Shown here: positions 7,667 through 15,047 of the stretch, piece after piece
Layout of the letters: the number at the start of each line of letters is the position of its first letter
Position numbering within the stretch: the stretch's first letter is position 1
Assembly (NCBI GenBank): GCA_002373975.1
Contig: DFKZ01000062.1
Span: forward strand, 1 to 35,331
DNA: 35,331 nt
Direction: 5' to 3'
From: Lachnospiraceae bacterium UBA3632
GTDB lineage: Bacteria > Bacillota > Clostridia > Lachnospirales > Lachnospiraceae
Notes under the pieces: generated by a model
What the model was told of the DNA's origin: nothing
What the model saw: the letters and a program-made list of their open reading frames with translations, nothing else
Databases searched by the model: none
Made by a program: the position numbers and the translations under genes

Positions 7667-7683
7667 GGAAGGTTTTTCCTTCC
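7667..7683 (+). other. Short hairpin just after the EAL-HDOD stop codon
   Basis: GGAAGG and CCTTCC form a 6-bp stem around five T residues, beginning 6 nt after the stop. No T-tract follows, so it may slow 3' exonucleases or assist the stronger terminator at 7706. Confidence 0.4.
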
Positions 7684-7705
7684 GGGCGAAATGAATAGTA
7701 AGGGG

Positions 7706-7746
7706 CCGCAGATACAAAGAATAACAGTTGTATCTGCGGTTTTTTC
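7706..7746 (+). terminator. Strong Rho-independent terminator
   Basis: A perfect 12-bp stem (CCGCAGATACAA 7706-7717 with TTGTATCTGCGG 7728-7739), 10-nt loop and a T6 tract insulate the EAL-HDOD operon from the toxin-antitoxin genes. Confidence 0.93.
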
Positions 7747-7770
7747 TTTACATTTTGATGAATTGATGAT

Positions 7771-7808
7771 AAAATATGTACATAAATATGTAATAAAATA
7801 TGTACATA
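7771..7808 (+). promoter_or_regulatory. Likely toxin-antitoxin operator: three TATGTA elements at 12-bp period, two of them perfect palindromes
   Basis: TATGTA starts at 7775, 7787 and 7799, exactly one turn-like 12-bp step apart. The first and third are full palindromes TATGTACATA (7775-7784, 7799-7808), embedded in a repeated ATAAAATATGTACATA. The array ends about 20 nt before the antitoxin ATG, where the promoter would lie. Phd/YefM antitoxins commonly bind such palindromes cooperatively with their toxin; that this one does so is inferred. Confidence 0.75.
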
Positions 7809-7828
7809 TTTTTTTTCGGAGGTGCAAT

Positions 7829-8203
7829 ATGGAAGTTACAAAACCGGCAGAGCTTCGTCAGAATCAGAAAGAATATCTTCAGAAAGCGTATGAAGGAGAG
7901 GTAGTTTTGGTTGTAAGGCCGCGGAATGAGAATGTGGTCATTCTAAACAATGCATTATATAACAGAATCATGCAGGAACGCAGAATCATGGCCTATTTCC
8001 TAAAAACGAATAAAAAAGAATCTCTTGATCCGGCAGAGGAAGGTGATTTAGCTGAAATAATTGAAGGCATCTTCGATGAGGAAGAAAAGGAAAAAAGTTC
8101 ATCGAAACCATTCAAAAGAACGATAGGAGATTTGGCTGATCATTTCAAGTGGATTGCGGATGATTTTGATGACTGCCTGGAAGGATTGGAGGATTATATT
8201 TGA
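7829..8203 (+). CDS. Phd/YefM-like antitoxin
   Basis: Predicted antitoxin of 124 residues. The N-terminal ~55 residues (AELRQNQKEYLQKAYEGEVVLVVRPRNENVVILNNALYNRIMQERR) match the Phd/YefM fold that binds the operator. The remainder is acidic and low in complexity (EGDLAEIIEGIFDEEEKEKSSSK) and ends in a Trp/Phe/Asp-rich segment (ADHFKWIADDFDDCLEGLEDYI) suited to wrap and block the toxin. The ATG at 7829 has CGGAGG just upstream; the open frame to the left runs through the terminator and is not coding. The stop overlaps the toxin start. The longer middle section is unusual for Phd, which is typically about 75-90 residues. Confidence 0.82.
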   Translation: MEVTKPAELRQNQKEYLQKAYEGEVVLVVRPRNENVVILNNALYNRIMQERRIMAYFLKTNKKESLDPAEEGDLAEIIEGIFDEEEKEKSSSKPFKRTIGDLADHFKWIADDFDDCLEGLEDYI

Positions 8204-8598
8204 AGTATTTACTTGATACGAATGCTATTATTTTTCTGCTGTACGGAAAGAAAGCAAATAGCAAATTTTCCGAGAATGCAATCTCATTGATTCGTGATTC
8301 GCAGGAACTTTGTTTAAGTATTGTTTCTTTATGGGAGATAGCCATCAAGAAAAGGATCAAAAAGATAGACATTGATGATTCCATTATACAAATACGAAAC
8401 AAATGTCGGGAAAAACATATAGAAATTTATTCTGTTAAGACGATGTATCTGGATGAACTTAGTAATCTTGAAAACATATCAAATCATAAAGATCCTTTTG
8501 ATCACCTTATTCTGTCAACAGCAAAAACTGAGAGAATGGCTTTAATTTCATCCGATGCAAAAATGAGAAATTATGGTAATATCGATGTGATCTGGTAA
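8200..8598 (+). CDS. PIN-domain toxin (VapC-like ribonuclease)
   Basis: Predicted ribonuclease toxin of 132 residues with a complete PIN-domain acidic set: Asp6 in LLDTNAIIFLL, Glu46 in IVSLWEIAIKK, Asp98 and Asp101 in HKDPFDHLIL, and Asp119 in LISSDAKM. The SLWEIAIK and DPFDRLI-type motifs mark the subgroup commonly paired with Phd/YefM antitoxins. VapC-type toxins cut tRNA or rRNA; the target here is unknown. The start is TTG at 8200, sharing bases with the antitoxin stop (TTGA overlap), with GGATTGGAGG upstream, implying translational coupling. The pair is visibly A/T-richer than its neighbours, consistent with transfer. Confidence 0.87.
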   Translation: MKYLLDTNAIIFLLYGKKANSKFSENAISLIRDSQELCLSIVSLWEIAIKKRIKKIDIDDSIIQIRNKCREKHIEIYSVKTMYLDELSNLENISNHKDPFDHLILSTAKTERMALISSDAKMRNYGNIDVIW

Positions 8599-8628
8599 AT
8601 GTGTGAGAATGCTTGAAAGGAAGTTATA

Positions 8629-9744
8629 ATGAAATACGATTATCTGGTAGTCGGAGCCGGGCTCTACGGCTGCGTGTTCGCCAGACAGGCGGCGGATGCC
8701 GGAAAAAAGGTTCTGGTAATAGACAAAAGACCTCATATCGCAGGGAATACATATACCGAGAACGTGAACGGAATTCATGTACACAGATATGGAGCTCATA
8801 TTTTCCACACAAACGATAAGAAAGTGTGGAATTATGTAAACTGGTTTTCCGAGTTTAACAGTTTTGTCAATTCTCCGATCGCCGACTATAAGGGAGAAAG
8901 ATACCATCTGCCCTTTAACATGAATACCTTCAGGGAGATGTGGGGAGTTAAAGACCCTGAAGAAGCAAAGGCGATAATAGAAGAACAAAAGAAGGAATTA
9001 TCCGGGAAAGAGCCTGAAAATCTTGAGGAGCAGGCGATATCTCTTGTCGGAAGAGACATTTTTGAAAAGCTTATAAAGGGATATACGGAAAAACAATGGG
9101 GACGGGATTGCAAAGATCTTCCCGCGTTCATAATAAAGCGCCTTCCCATAAGATACACTTTTGATAACAATTATTTTAATGCTATGTATCAGGGAATCCC
9201 TGTGGGCGGGTATACAAAGCTTGCAGATAAGCTTCTTGAAGGCATAGAAGTAAGATTAAACACAGATTATCTGGAGGAAAAGGCTGAGCTTGATAAGCTC
9301 GCTGAAAGAATTGTTTACACCGGCCCGATAGATGCATATTTTAACTATAAGCTTGGAACGCTTCAATACAGAAGCGTCAGATTTGAGACAGAGCTTCTGG
9401 ATATTCCGAATTTTCAGGGAAATGCGGTGGTGAATTATACCGATCGCGAGACTCCTTACACAAGGATCATAGAGCATAAGTGGTTTGATTTTGGAAAGGA
9501 TGAAAACGGAAAAGATATCACGGGGACTGTTATAACCAGAGAATACCCGGAGGAATGGAAACCCGGGGACGATCCTTATTATCCGATAAACGATTCATCA
9601 AACAATGAGTTGTACGAAAAGTACCGAGAGCTGGCGAAAAAAGAGGAAAAAGTAATCTTCGGAGGAAGGCTAGGAGAGTATAAGTATTATGATATGGATG
9701 CAGTGATAGAAGCGGCACTCCAAAAAAGCAGGGAACTCGTCTGA
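8629..9744 (+). CDS. glf: UDP-galactopyranose mutase
   Basis: Flavoenzyme that interconverts UDP-galactopyranose and UDP-galactofuranose for cell-surface polysaccharide. The 371 residues are the usual size. The FAD dinucleotide motif GAGLYG is at 9-14, followed by VLVIDKRPHIAGNTYTE and the family hallmark HRYGAHIFHTNDKKVWNYV. Later segments include FEKLIKGYTEKQWG, IPVGGYTKLADKLL, IVYTGPIDAYFNYKLGTLQYRS, TRIIEHKWF and the terminal FGGRLGEYKYYDMDAVI. AAGGAAG precedes the ATG. It stands alone between the toxin-antitoxin pair and prfC with no glycosyltransferases nearby, so its polysaccharide cluster must be elsewhere. A terminator overlaps its end. Confidence 0.96.
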   Translation: MKYDYLVVGAGLYGCVFARQAADAGKKVLVIDKRPHIAGNTYTENVNGIHVHRYGAHIFHTNDKKVWNYVNWFSEFNSFVNSPIADYKGERYHLPFNMNTFREMWGVKDPEEAKAIIEEQKKELSGKEPENLEEQAISLVGRDIFEKLIKGYTEKQWGRDCKDLPAFIIKRLPIRYTFDNNYFNAMYQGIPVGGYTKLADKLLEGIEVRLNTDYLEEKAELDKLAERIVYTGPIDAYFNYKLGTLQYRSVRFETELLDIPNFQGNAVVNYTDRETPYTRIIEHKWFDFGKDENGKDITGTVITREYPEEWKPGDDPYYPINDSSNNELYEKYRELAKKEEKVIFGGRLGEYKYYDMDAVIEAALQKSRELV

Positions 9745-9758
9745 GTTCCTTTACTTTT
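9731..9758 (+). terminator. Rho-independent terminator overlapping the glf stop codon
   Basis: GGAACTC (9732-9738) pairs with GAGTTCC (9743-9749) around a 4-nt loop, with the TGA stop at 9742-9744 crossing the loop, then TTTACTTTT. Confidence 0.75.
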
Positions 9759-9778
9759 CAGGGGAAAAATGGTATAGT
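9750..9778 (+). promoter_or_regulatory. Probable prfC promoter
   Basis: TTTACT (9750-9755), 17-bp spacer, TATAGT (9773-9778) with an upstream TGG extended -10. The -35 box reuses the T-tract of the glf terminator. The start site would leave a leader of about 50 nt. Confidence 0.6.
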
Positions 9779-9837
9779 AGACGCCGACGGTCAAAAGAAA
9801 GAGATAACAAATAAGACATAAAGAAAGAGGATTTAAA

Positions 9838-11433
9838 ATGTCAGATACGGCATCAGAAATAAAAAGAAGAAGAACATTTGCGATAATATCACACCCCGAT
9901 GCAGGTAAAACAACTCTTACCGAGAAGTTTCTTCTCTATGGCGGAGCGATCAATCTCGCGGGATCCGTAAAAGGAAAGGCAACCGCAAGGCACGCTGTTT
10001 CTGACTGGATGGAGATCGAGAAGGAACGTGGTATTTCCGTAACATCATCCGTGCTTCAGTTTGAGTATGACGGATACTGCATTAATATACTTGATACCCC
10101 CGGGCACCAGGATTTCTCGGAGGATACTTACCGTACACTTATGGCTGCGGACTCCGCTGTCATGGTTATCGACGCATCAAAGGGCGTCGAGGCGCAGACA
10201 AGAAAGCTCTTTAAGGTCTGCGTTATGAGGCATATTCCCATCTTTACTTTTATAAACAAGATGGACAGAGATGCACTTGATACATTCGATCTGCTGGATG
10301 ATATCGAGAAGGAACTTGGCATCGCCACATGCCCGGTAAACTGGCCGATAGGCTCAGGTAAGGGATTCAAGGGGGTATACGACAGAAACGAAAAATGTGT
10401 TATCTGTTATTCCGACACCGAAAAGGGAACCAAGGAAGGTATCGCCACCAGGATCCCCGTATCCGATGACAAGCTCCTTAGGGAAACGATAGGTGACGAG
10501 GCTGCGGATAAGCTGCTTGAAGAGCTTGAGCTTCTTGACGGAGCGGGAGCGGATTTTGACCTTGATACCGTTCAGAAGGGAGACCTCACTCCGGTATGCT
10601 TCGGATCAGCACTCACCAATTTTGGTGTGGAGATATTCCTGCAGCATTTCCTCAATATGGCCACAACACCTCTTCCGAGAAAGGCCGATATAGGAGAGAT
10701 CGATCCTCTTTCAGAGGATTTCAGTGCCTTTGTATTCAAGATACAGGCAAATATGAATAAAGCTCACAGAGACCGTATCGCGTTTATCAGGATCTGCTCC
10801 GGCAGATATGATGCAAGCGCCGAGGTCAGGCACGTGCAGGGCAATAAGGTGATGCGACTTTCACAGCCCCAGCAGATAATGGCGGATGACCGCAAGATCC
10901 TTACCGAAGCCTACGCAGGTGATATAATCGGCGTGTTTGATCCGGGTATATTCAGCATCGGAGACACTCTCTGCGCACCCAAGAGCAATTTCAAATATGA
11001 GGGGATCCCTACATTCGCGCCTGAGCATTTTGCCAGAGTGCGACAGATCGATACCATGAAGAGAAAGCAGTTTGTAAAAGGTATCGAGCAGATAGCACAG
11101 GAAGGTGCGATCCAGATATTCCAGGAGCTTAATTCCGGCCTCGAGGAGATAATCGTCGGAGTGGTGGGTGTGCTTCAGTTTGACGTGCTTAAATACAGGC
11201 TCGAAAATGAATATAACGTAGAGATAAAGCTTGAGAATCTTCCCTACGAACATATCAGATGGATAGAGAACTATCAGGACTTTGATATCGAGAAGCTTTC
11301 CGGAACTTCGGATATGAAGAAGGTAAAGGATATGAAGGGCAGACCGCTTCTTATTTTCATCAACGCATGGAGCGTCGGCATGACCGAGGAGCGTAATAAA
11401 GGGCTGATCCTTACTGAGTTTAGCAGAAACTGA
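9838..11433 (+). CDS. prfC: Peptide chain release factor 3 (RF3)
   Basis: Translational GTPase that recycles class I release factors from the ribosome. The 531 residues match RF3 (about 529 in E. coli). G1 is SHPDAGKTTL near 18-27, followed by GSVKGKATARHAVSDWMEIEKERGISVTSS (switch I, characteristic of RF3), DTPGHQDFSEDTYRTL (G3) and INKMDRDA (G4). The C-terminal half contains FVFKIQANMNKAHRDRIAFIRICSG and VGVLQFDVLKYRLENEYNVEIKLE, both typical of RF3. GAGG precedes the ATG. It appears to be monocistronic, with its own promoter and a 188-nt gap after it in which no clear terminator was seen. Confidence 0.97.
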   Translation: MSDTASEIKRRRTFAIISHPDAGKTTLTEKFLLYGGAINLAGSVKGKATARHAVSDWMEIEKERGISVTSSVLQFEYDGYCINILDTPGHQDFSEDTYRTLMAADSAVMVIDASKGVEAQTRKLFKVCVMRHIPIFTFINKMDRDALDTFDLLDDIEKELGIATCPVNWPIGSGKGFKGVYDRNEKCVICYSDTEKGTKEGIATRIPVSDDKLLRETIGDEAADKLLEELELLDGAGADFDLDTVQKGDLTPVCFGSALTNFGVEIFLQHFLNMATTPLPRKADIGEIDPLSEDFSAFVFKIQANMNKAHRDRIAFIRICSGRYDASAEVRHVQGNKVMRLSQPQQIMADDRKILTEAYAGDIIGVFDPGIFSIGDTLCAPKSNFKYEGIPTFAPEHFARVRQIDTMKRKQFVKGIEQIAQEGAIQIFQELNSGLEEIIVGVVGVLQFDVLKYRLENEYNVEIKLENLPYEHIRWIENYQDFDIEKLSGTSDMKKVKDMKGRPLLIFINAWSVGMTEERNKGLILTEFSRN

Positions 11434-11503
11434 TAAGAGTGATCGCACCTTCCTTAGGTCCATAGGCGGAATTAAAATCGCAGAGTGTAGTGTCACAAAA
11501 TGG

Positions 11504-11532
11504 TTTTTATTTGTCATGATATATGGTATAAT
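11504..11532 (+). promoter_or_regulatory. Probable extended -10 promoter for the asp23-nusB gene cluster
   Basis: TATAAT at 11527-11532 is preceded by TGG (extended -10). At 17 bp upstream the -35 is only TTTTTA (11504-11509). The TTGTCA at 11511 is too close to be its -35. This would start the large cluster about 80 nt before the Asp23 gene. Confidence 0.6.
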
Positions 11533-11621
11533 CATAGAGATTTCGTGAAGGGTTTTAATTATTCTGATCGGAAGAGCAAATTGCAAATAGCCTATGGTCA
11601 AGGGTACCGAAAGGAGATATT

Positions 11622-12029
11622 ATGGCTGCCAAGACAATCATCAAGAATATAAAGAAAGCAAGACATCCCGAGAATAACACCACCAAGCTTGCGGGAGACT
11701 CTTCAAACGGAGAGGTGCTTATTGCGGATGATGTTGTTGCGATGATAGCTGCACTTGCAGCAGGGGAGACCGATGGAGTAAGCAATGTTGGAAATACCTA
11801 CACCAGCGAGCTTATGAGCAAAGTCGGAGTACACGACAAGACAAAGGGCGTTAAGGTCGTTATCGGGGACAATACCGTTAAGATCTCACTCGCTATTTCC
11901 ATAAAGGCAGGATGCTCGGTTCCCACCACTTCACAGCAGGTTCAGAAAAAGGTTAAGAATTCTGTCGAGAACATGACCGGTATGACCGTTAAGTGTGTTA
12001 ATGTCCGTGTCGTGGATGTAGAAGTATAA
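11622..12029 (+). CDS. Asp23/Gls24 family envelope stress-response protein (YqhY-like)
   Basis: A 135-residue member of the Asp23 family. The core runs GEVLIADDVVAMIAALAAGETDGVSNV, then KTKGVKVVIGDNTVKISLAISIKAGCSVPTTSQQVQKKVKNSVENMTGMTVKCVNVRVVDVEV, the standard Asp23 layout. An additional basic N-terminus (KTIIKNIKKARH) precedes it. No transmembrane helix is present. In Bacillus the yqhY gene sits immediately before nusB, as here, and has been linked to regulation of fatty acid synthesis; that role is not evident from this sequence. AAAGGAG lies upstream of the ATG. Only 13 nt separate it from nusB. Confidence 0.93.
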   Translation: MAAKTIIKNIKKARHPENNTTKLAGDSSNGEVLIADDVVAMIAALAAGETDGVSNVGNTYTSELMSKVGVHDKTKGVKVVIGDNTVKISLAISIKAGCSVPTTSQQVQKKVKNSVENMTGMTVKCVNVRVVDVEV

Positions 12030-12042
12030 GGCATTAGCGCTT

Positions 12043-12462
12043 ATGAACAGACACGAACTCAGGGACAGAAGCTTTAAGCTGCTGTTCAGAAAAGAATTTA
12101 ATAGTCCTGAGGATATGCCTGAACAGGTGAGGCTTTTTTGCAGCGATCCGGAATACGGCACATCGCAGGATGAAGACAGTGAATTTGTACGATCCCGATA
12201 TGATAATATTATCAGCAGGATAGAAGAGATAGATTCCATCATTGATGATAATTCCGAGGGTTGGAAAACGGACAGAATGGGAAAGGTAGAGCTTTCCCTG
12301 CTTCGCCTTGCGGTGTATGAAATGCTCTTTGATGACGATATTCCGACGGCAGTGGCGATGGACGAAGCTGTGGAGCTTGCAAAGACATACGGGCAGGATA
12401 ATTCAGGTGCCTTTGTTAATGCGATTCTTACCAAAGTTAAGGAATCTAAGAAATTGGGTTAA
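12043..12462 (+). CDS. nusB: Transcription antitermination factor NusB
   Basis: All-helical RNA-binding protein that binds boxA RNA with S10 (NusE) in rRNA antitermination. The 139 residues are normal for the family. Typical segments are LRDRSFKLLFRKEF at the N-terminus, DRMGKVELSLLRLAVYEMLFDDDIPTAVAMDEAVELAKTYGQDNSGAFVNAILTKV in the C-terminal half (usual form: kVDRailRlAiyEll...vPv.VaInEavelaK.fg...s..FVNgvL). It is one of a run of co-directional genes ending with recN. No folD gene lies between it and xseA, unlike in B. subtilis. Confidence 0.96.
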   Translation: MNRHELRDRSFKLLFRKEFNSPEDMPEQVRLFCSDPEYGTSQDEDSEFVRSRYDNIISRIEEIDSIIDDNSEGWKTDRMGKVELSLLRLAVYEMLFDDDIPTAVAMDEAVELAKTYGQDNSGAFVNAILTKVKESKKLG

Positions 12463-12465
12463 TAC

Positions 12466-12515
12466 ATAACTGTAACGGGATGACCTTTTTTAAGGGGTTA
12501 TTTTGTTACAGTTAT
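12466..12515 (+). repeat. Perfect 11-bp inverted repeat across the xseA translation start region
   Basis: ATAACTGTAAC (12466-12476) is exactly complementary to GTTACAGTTAT (12505-12515), with a 28-nt loop. The loop contains the only Shine-Dalgarno-like AAGGGG near the start, and the right arm covers the TTG-proximal codons. There is no T-tract, so it does not look like an intrinsic terminator. Confidence 0.75.
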
Positions 12516-13738
12516 ACTGTTTTATGGATAACGTTTATTCAGTAGGCCAGGTAAATAAATATATCAAGAATATGTTTGTGACCGACTATCTCCTTAAAAG
12601 GATATCCGTAAGGGGAGAAGTCAGCAACTGCAAATATATTACCTCAGGACATATCTTTTTTACGCTGAAGGACACTGACGGAAACCTTAAATGTGTCATG
12701 TTTGCCGGAAACAGAGGCGGGCTTTCATTCCGCCTGACGGACGGAATGCAGGTGGTCGTGACGGGAAGCGTTGATGTGTATGCGCAGGACGGTGTATACC
12801 AGCTTTATGCCACAAGGATAGAGCAGGAAGGCGCCGGCGAGCTGTACGAAAGGTTCATGCAGCTAAAGGAAGATCTGGAAGAGAGGGGAATGTTTGCGGC
12901 GCAGTACAAGCAGGAAATACCCTCCAATCCGCAGACTATCGGAATAGTAACCGCACCGACGGGAGCTGCCGTAAGGGACATCATAAACATTGCCACACGA
13001 AGAAACCCATACATACGGCTTATTCTTTATCCCGCAACCGTTCAGGGAGCGGAAGCACCGCGCAGCATCGTAAAAGGAATAAAAGCACTTGAGAAATACG
13101 GCGTGGATGTGATGATAGTGGGGCGAGGAGGCGGCTCCATAGAGGACCTTTGGGGGTTTAATGAGGAGTGCGTGGCTCAGGCAATATTTGACTGCAGCAT
13201 CCCCATCATTTCGGCGGTAGGACATGAGACGGATTTTACTATAGCAGACTTTGTGGCTGATCTCAGAGCACCGACTCCTTCAGCGGCTGCGGAGCTTGCG
13301 GTGAGTAAGCTGTCGGATATCGATGATGAGATAGATGCAAGGAGGCAGGCACTATACGATTCGGTATCTGCGCTTATAAGGCGCGACAGGGAAAGGCTCA
13401 GGCTTTCCCATACAAGGCTTGGTTTTCTGTCGCCCGCATATAAGATAAAAGAATCGGGTGAAAGGCTTGCGAGAGCGCAGGAAAAGCTTCATGACAACAT
13501 GCTTTCTCTCATAAAGGAGAGGAAATCAAGGCTGGGGCTTTTATCTTCGGGGCTTGAGGGAAACTCGCCGCTCAAGAAGATAGCGGGAGGCTTTGCCTAT
13601 GTCGAAGACAGTAAGGGAAAACGAGTAAAGAGTGCCGCGCAGCTTAAAGCCGGGGACGATATAAACATGACATTTTCGGACGGAAAAGTGAAAGCATCCG
13701 TTGCTGAAACGATCATTAAGAAAACAGACGATCAATGA
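12503..13738 (+). CDS. xseA: Exodeoxyribonuclease VII large subunit
   Basis: Catalytic large subunit of exonuclease VII, which degrades single-stranded DNA from both ends with XseB. It has an N-terminal OB fold (VYSVGQVNKYIKNMFVTDYLLKRISVRGEVSNCKYITSGHIFFTLKD), then the catalytic region with IGIVTAPTGAAVRDIINIATRRNP, VQGAEAPRSIVKGI, DVMIVGRGGGSIEDLWGFNEE and SAVGHETDFTIADFVADLRAPTPSAAAEL, a long coiled coil and a C-terminal PLKKIAGGFAYVE segment. Two starts are possible. TTG 12503 has AAGGGG seven bases upstream. ATG 12524 better matches the usual family N-terminus but has no adjacent ribosome site; an inverted repeat surrounds this region. The 3' end carries 15-bp repeats. Confidence 0.95.
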   Translation: MLQLYCFMDNVYSVGQVNKYIKNMFVTDYLLKRISVRGEVSNCKYITSGHIFFTLKDTDGNLKCVMFAGNRGGLSFRLTDGMQVVVTGSVDVYAQDGVYQLYATRIEQEGAGELYERFMQLKEDLEERGMFAAQYKQEIPSNPQTIGIVTAPTGAAVRDIINIATRRNPYIRLILYPATVQGAEAPRSIVKGIKALEKYGVDVMIVGRGGGSIEDLWGFNEECVAQAIFDCSIPIISAVGHETDFTIADFVADLRAPTPSAAAELAVSKLSDIDDEIDARRQALYDSVSALIRRDRERLRLSHTRLGFLSPAYKIKESGERLARAQEKLHDNMLSLIKERKSRLGLLSSGLEGNSPLKKIAGGFAYVEDSKGKRVKSAAQLKAGDDINMTFSDGKVKASVAETIIKKTDDQ

Positions 13739-13796
13739 ACTGACGACAAGTAAACAGACGATCTATAAAAAGACGATAAACAAAAAGACGACAGGT
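13722..13796 (+). repeat. Five degenerate 15-bp tandem units across the xseA stop and the xseA-xseB gap
   Basis: Five consecutive 15-bp units start at 13722, 13737, 13752, 13767 and 13782, with core AAACAGACGATNNNT (variants AACTGACGAC, AAAAAGACGA). The xseA TGA (13736-13738) falls at the junction of units one and two, so the array runs out of the reading frame into the spacer. The repeat core GACGA is in all five. Confidence 0.85.
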
Positions 13797-13813
13797 ACAT
13801 GAGGTAGCGGAAT

Positions 13814-14062
13814 ATGGCAGCCGGATCAAAAAAACAGGCAGCACAGGAAAATGATAAAGAGAGCAGATCACTGGAGGAAATGCTCGATGAAATCGATGAA
13901 ATAGTGGAAAAGCTTGATGACGAGGATCTGCCTCTTGATGAGGCGTTTGCACTCTACAGCAGGGGTGTAAAGCTCACGGAGGAGAGCTCAAGATCCATTG
14001 ACCGTGTAGAGAAAAAGGTCCAGAAGCTTATGGATGACGGAAGCACGGAGGATTTTGATTAA
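13814..14062 (+). CDS. xseB: Exodeoxyribonuclease VII small subunit
   Basis: Small helical partner that assembles in multiple copies on XseA. The 82 residues contain the family signature SLEEMLDEIDEIVEKLDDEDLPLDEAFALYSRGVKLTEESSRSIDRVEKKVQKL (usual form: fEeal.eLe.IV..LE.gelsLeesl.lyekG..L...c...L..aE.kv). The N-terminus (AAGSKKQAAQENDKESR) is a variable charged extension. GAGGTAGCGG upstream could supply the ribosome site. It lies between xseA and ispA in the normal order. Confidence 0.95.
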   Translation: MAAGSKKQAAQENDKESRSLEEMLDEIDEIVEKLDDEDLPLDEAFALYSRGVKLTEESSRSIDRVEKKVQKLMDDGSTEDFD

Positions 14063-14097
14063 ACACCGTTATCGGGATTAATGCTAAAAGGTTCATG

Positions 14098-15042
14098 ATG
14101 GATAAAAATGTCTTCAAAGAAGAACTGAATAAAAGGGTGTCCGCTGCGGAAAAAGCCGTTAAAAGCCATATTCCCGAAGCCGGGGCGTATAACGGAAAAG
14201 TGGCGGAAGCGATGGATTATTCCGTAATGGCGGGAGGCAAAAGGTTAAGACCTCTGTTTATGATGGAGAGCTTCCGGCTTTTTTGTCCCTTTGATCCTGC
14301 GGATGCGGAGAGCATGCCCGGGGAGCTGTCGGCCTTTATGTCAGCCATGGAGTATATACACACATATTCCCTTGTGCATGACGACCTTCCGGCTATGGAC
14401 AATGATGAACTAAGGCGCGGAAGAGCTACCACATGGAAGGTATATGGCGACGGAATGGGGGTTCTGGCCGGAGATGGGCTTTTAAACTACGCTTATGAGC
14501 TTATGATCCGTGTGGCATCTTCCTATGCCGCATCCGGAGAGCAGGAGCTTTGCAGAAGATGTATCGTCGCAGCAGGGATACTTGCGGACAAGGCCGGAGT
14601 AAACGGCATGATCGGCGGACAATGTGCCGATCTCGAGGCAGAAGGTCATGGCGGCAGCGCATCCGAAGAAGAGCTTATGTATATTCATGAGCACAAAACA
14701 GGATGCCTGATAGAGGCCGCGCTCATGGCAGGCGGCGTGCTTGCAGGCGCATCGGAGAAGGAAACGGAGATCCTTGAAAAAATAGGATCGGATATAGGAA
14801 TAGCTTTTCAGATAAAGGATGATATCCTTGATGTGATCGGGGACAGCGCAAAGCTCGGGAAAAAGACCGGCAGTGACGAGGCTAACGATAAAGTGACTTA
14901 TGTCTCACTTAATGGGCTTGAGAACTCCGAAACAGAGGTCAAAAGGCTGAGCAGGGAAGCCGAAAGTCTTATGGACTCATTGCCCGGAGACAAGGAATTT
15001 CTTAAAGCGCTGGTTGATTCGCTGATAAGCAGGGAGAATTAG
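14098..15042 (+). CDS. ispA: Polyprenyl synthetase, geranyl/farnesyl diphosphate synthase type
   Basis: Trans-prenyltransferase condensing isopentenyl diphosphate onto allylic diphosphates, supplying farnesyl diphosphate for undecaprenyl and quinone precursors. About 314 residues. The first aspartate-rich motif DDLPAMDNDELRRG is at about 95-108, with MAGGKRLRPLF before it; the second is KDDILDVIGD at about 240-249. GVNGMIGGQCADLEAEG is also typical of the short-chain group. Of the two adjacent ATGs (14095, 14098) I prefer the second, six bases after AAAGG. It is followed at once by dxs, which makes the five-carbon precursor, so isoprenoid supply and elongation are coupled in one operon. Confidence 0.94.
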   Translation: MDKNVFKEELNKRVSAAEKAVKSHIPEAGAYNGKVAEAMDYSVMAGGKRLRPLFMMESFRLFCPFDPADAESMPGELSAFMSAMEYIHTYSLVHDDLPAMDNDELRRGRATTWKVYGDGMGVLAGDGLLNYAYELMIRVASSYAASGEQELCRRCIVAAGILADKAGVNGMIGGQCADLEAEGHGGSASEEELMYIHEHKTGCLIEAALMAGGVLAGASEKETEILEKIGSDIGIAFQIKDDILDVIGDSAKLGKKTGSDEANDKVTYVSLNGLENSETEVKRLSREAESLMDSLPGDKEFLKALVDSLISREN

Positions 15043-15047
15043 TATTT

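Noticed and set aside
7691..7828. Upstream extension of the antitoxin reading frame
   Set aside because: It runs through a perfect terminator and the operator; ATG 7829 has its own ribosome site and starts the Phd-like N-terminus.
11511..11516. TTGTCA as -35 box for the TATAAT at 11527
   Set aside because: Spacing is 10 bp, too short; the TGG extended -10 explains recognition better.
10861..11601. 246-codon open frame on the - strand at the end of prfC
   Set aside because: Overlaps prfC coding on the other strand and the promoter after it; no motif seen.
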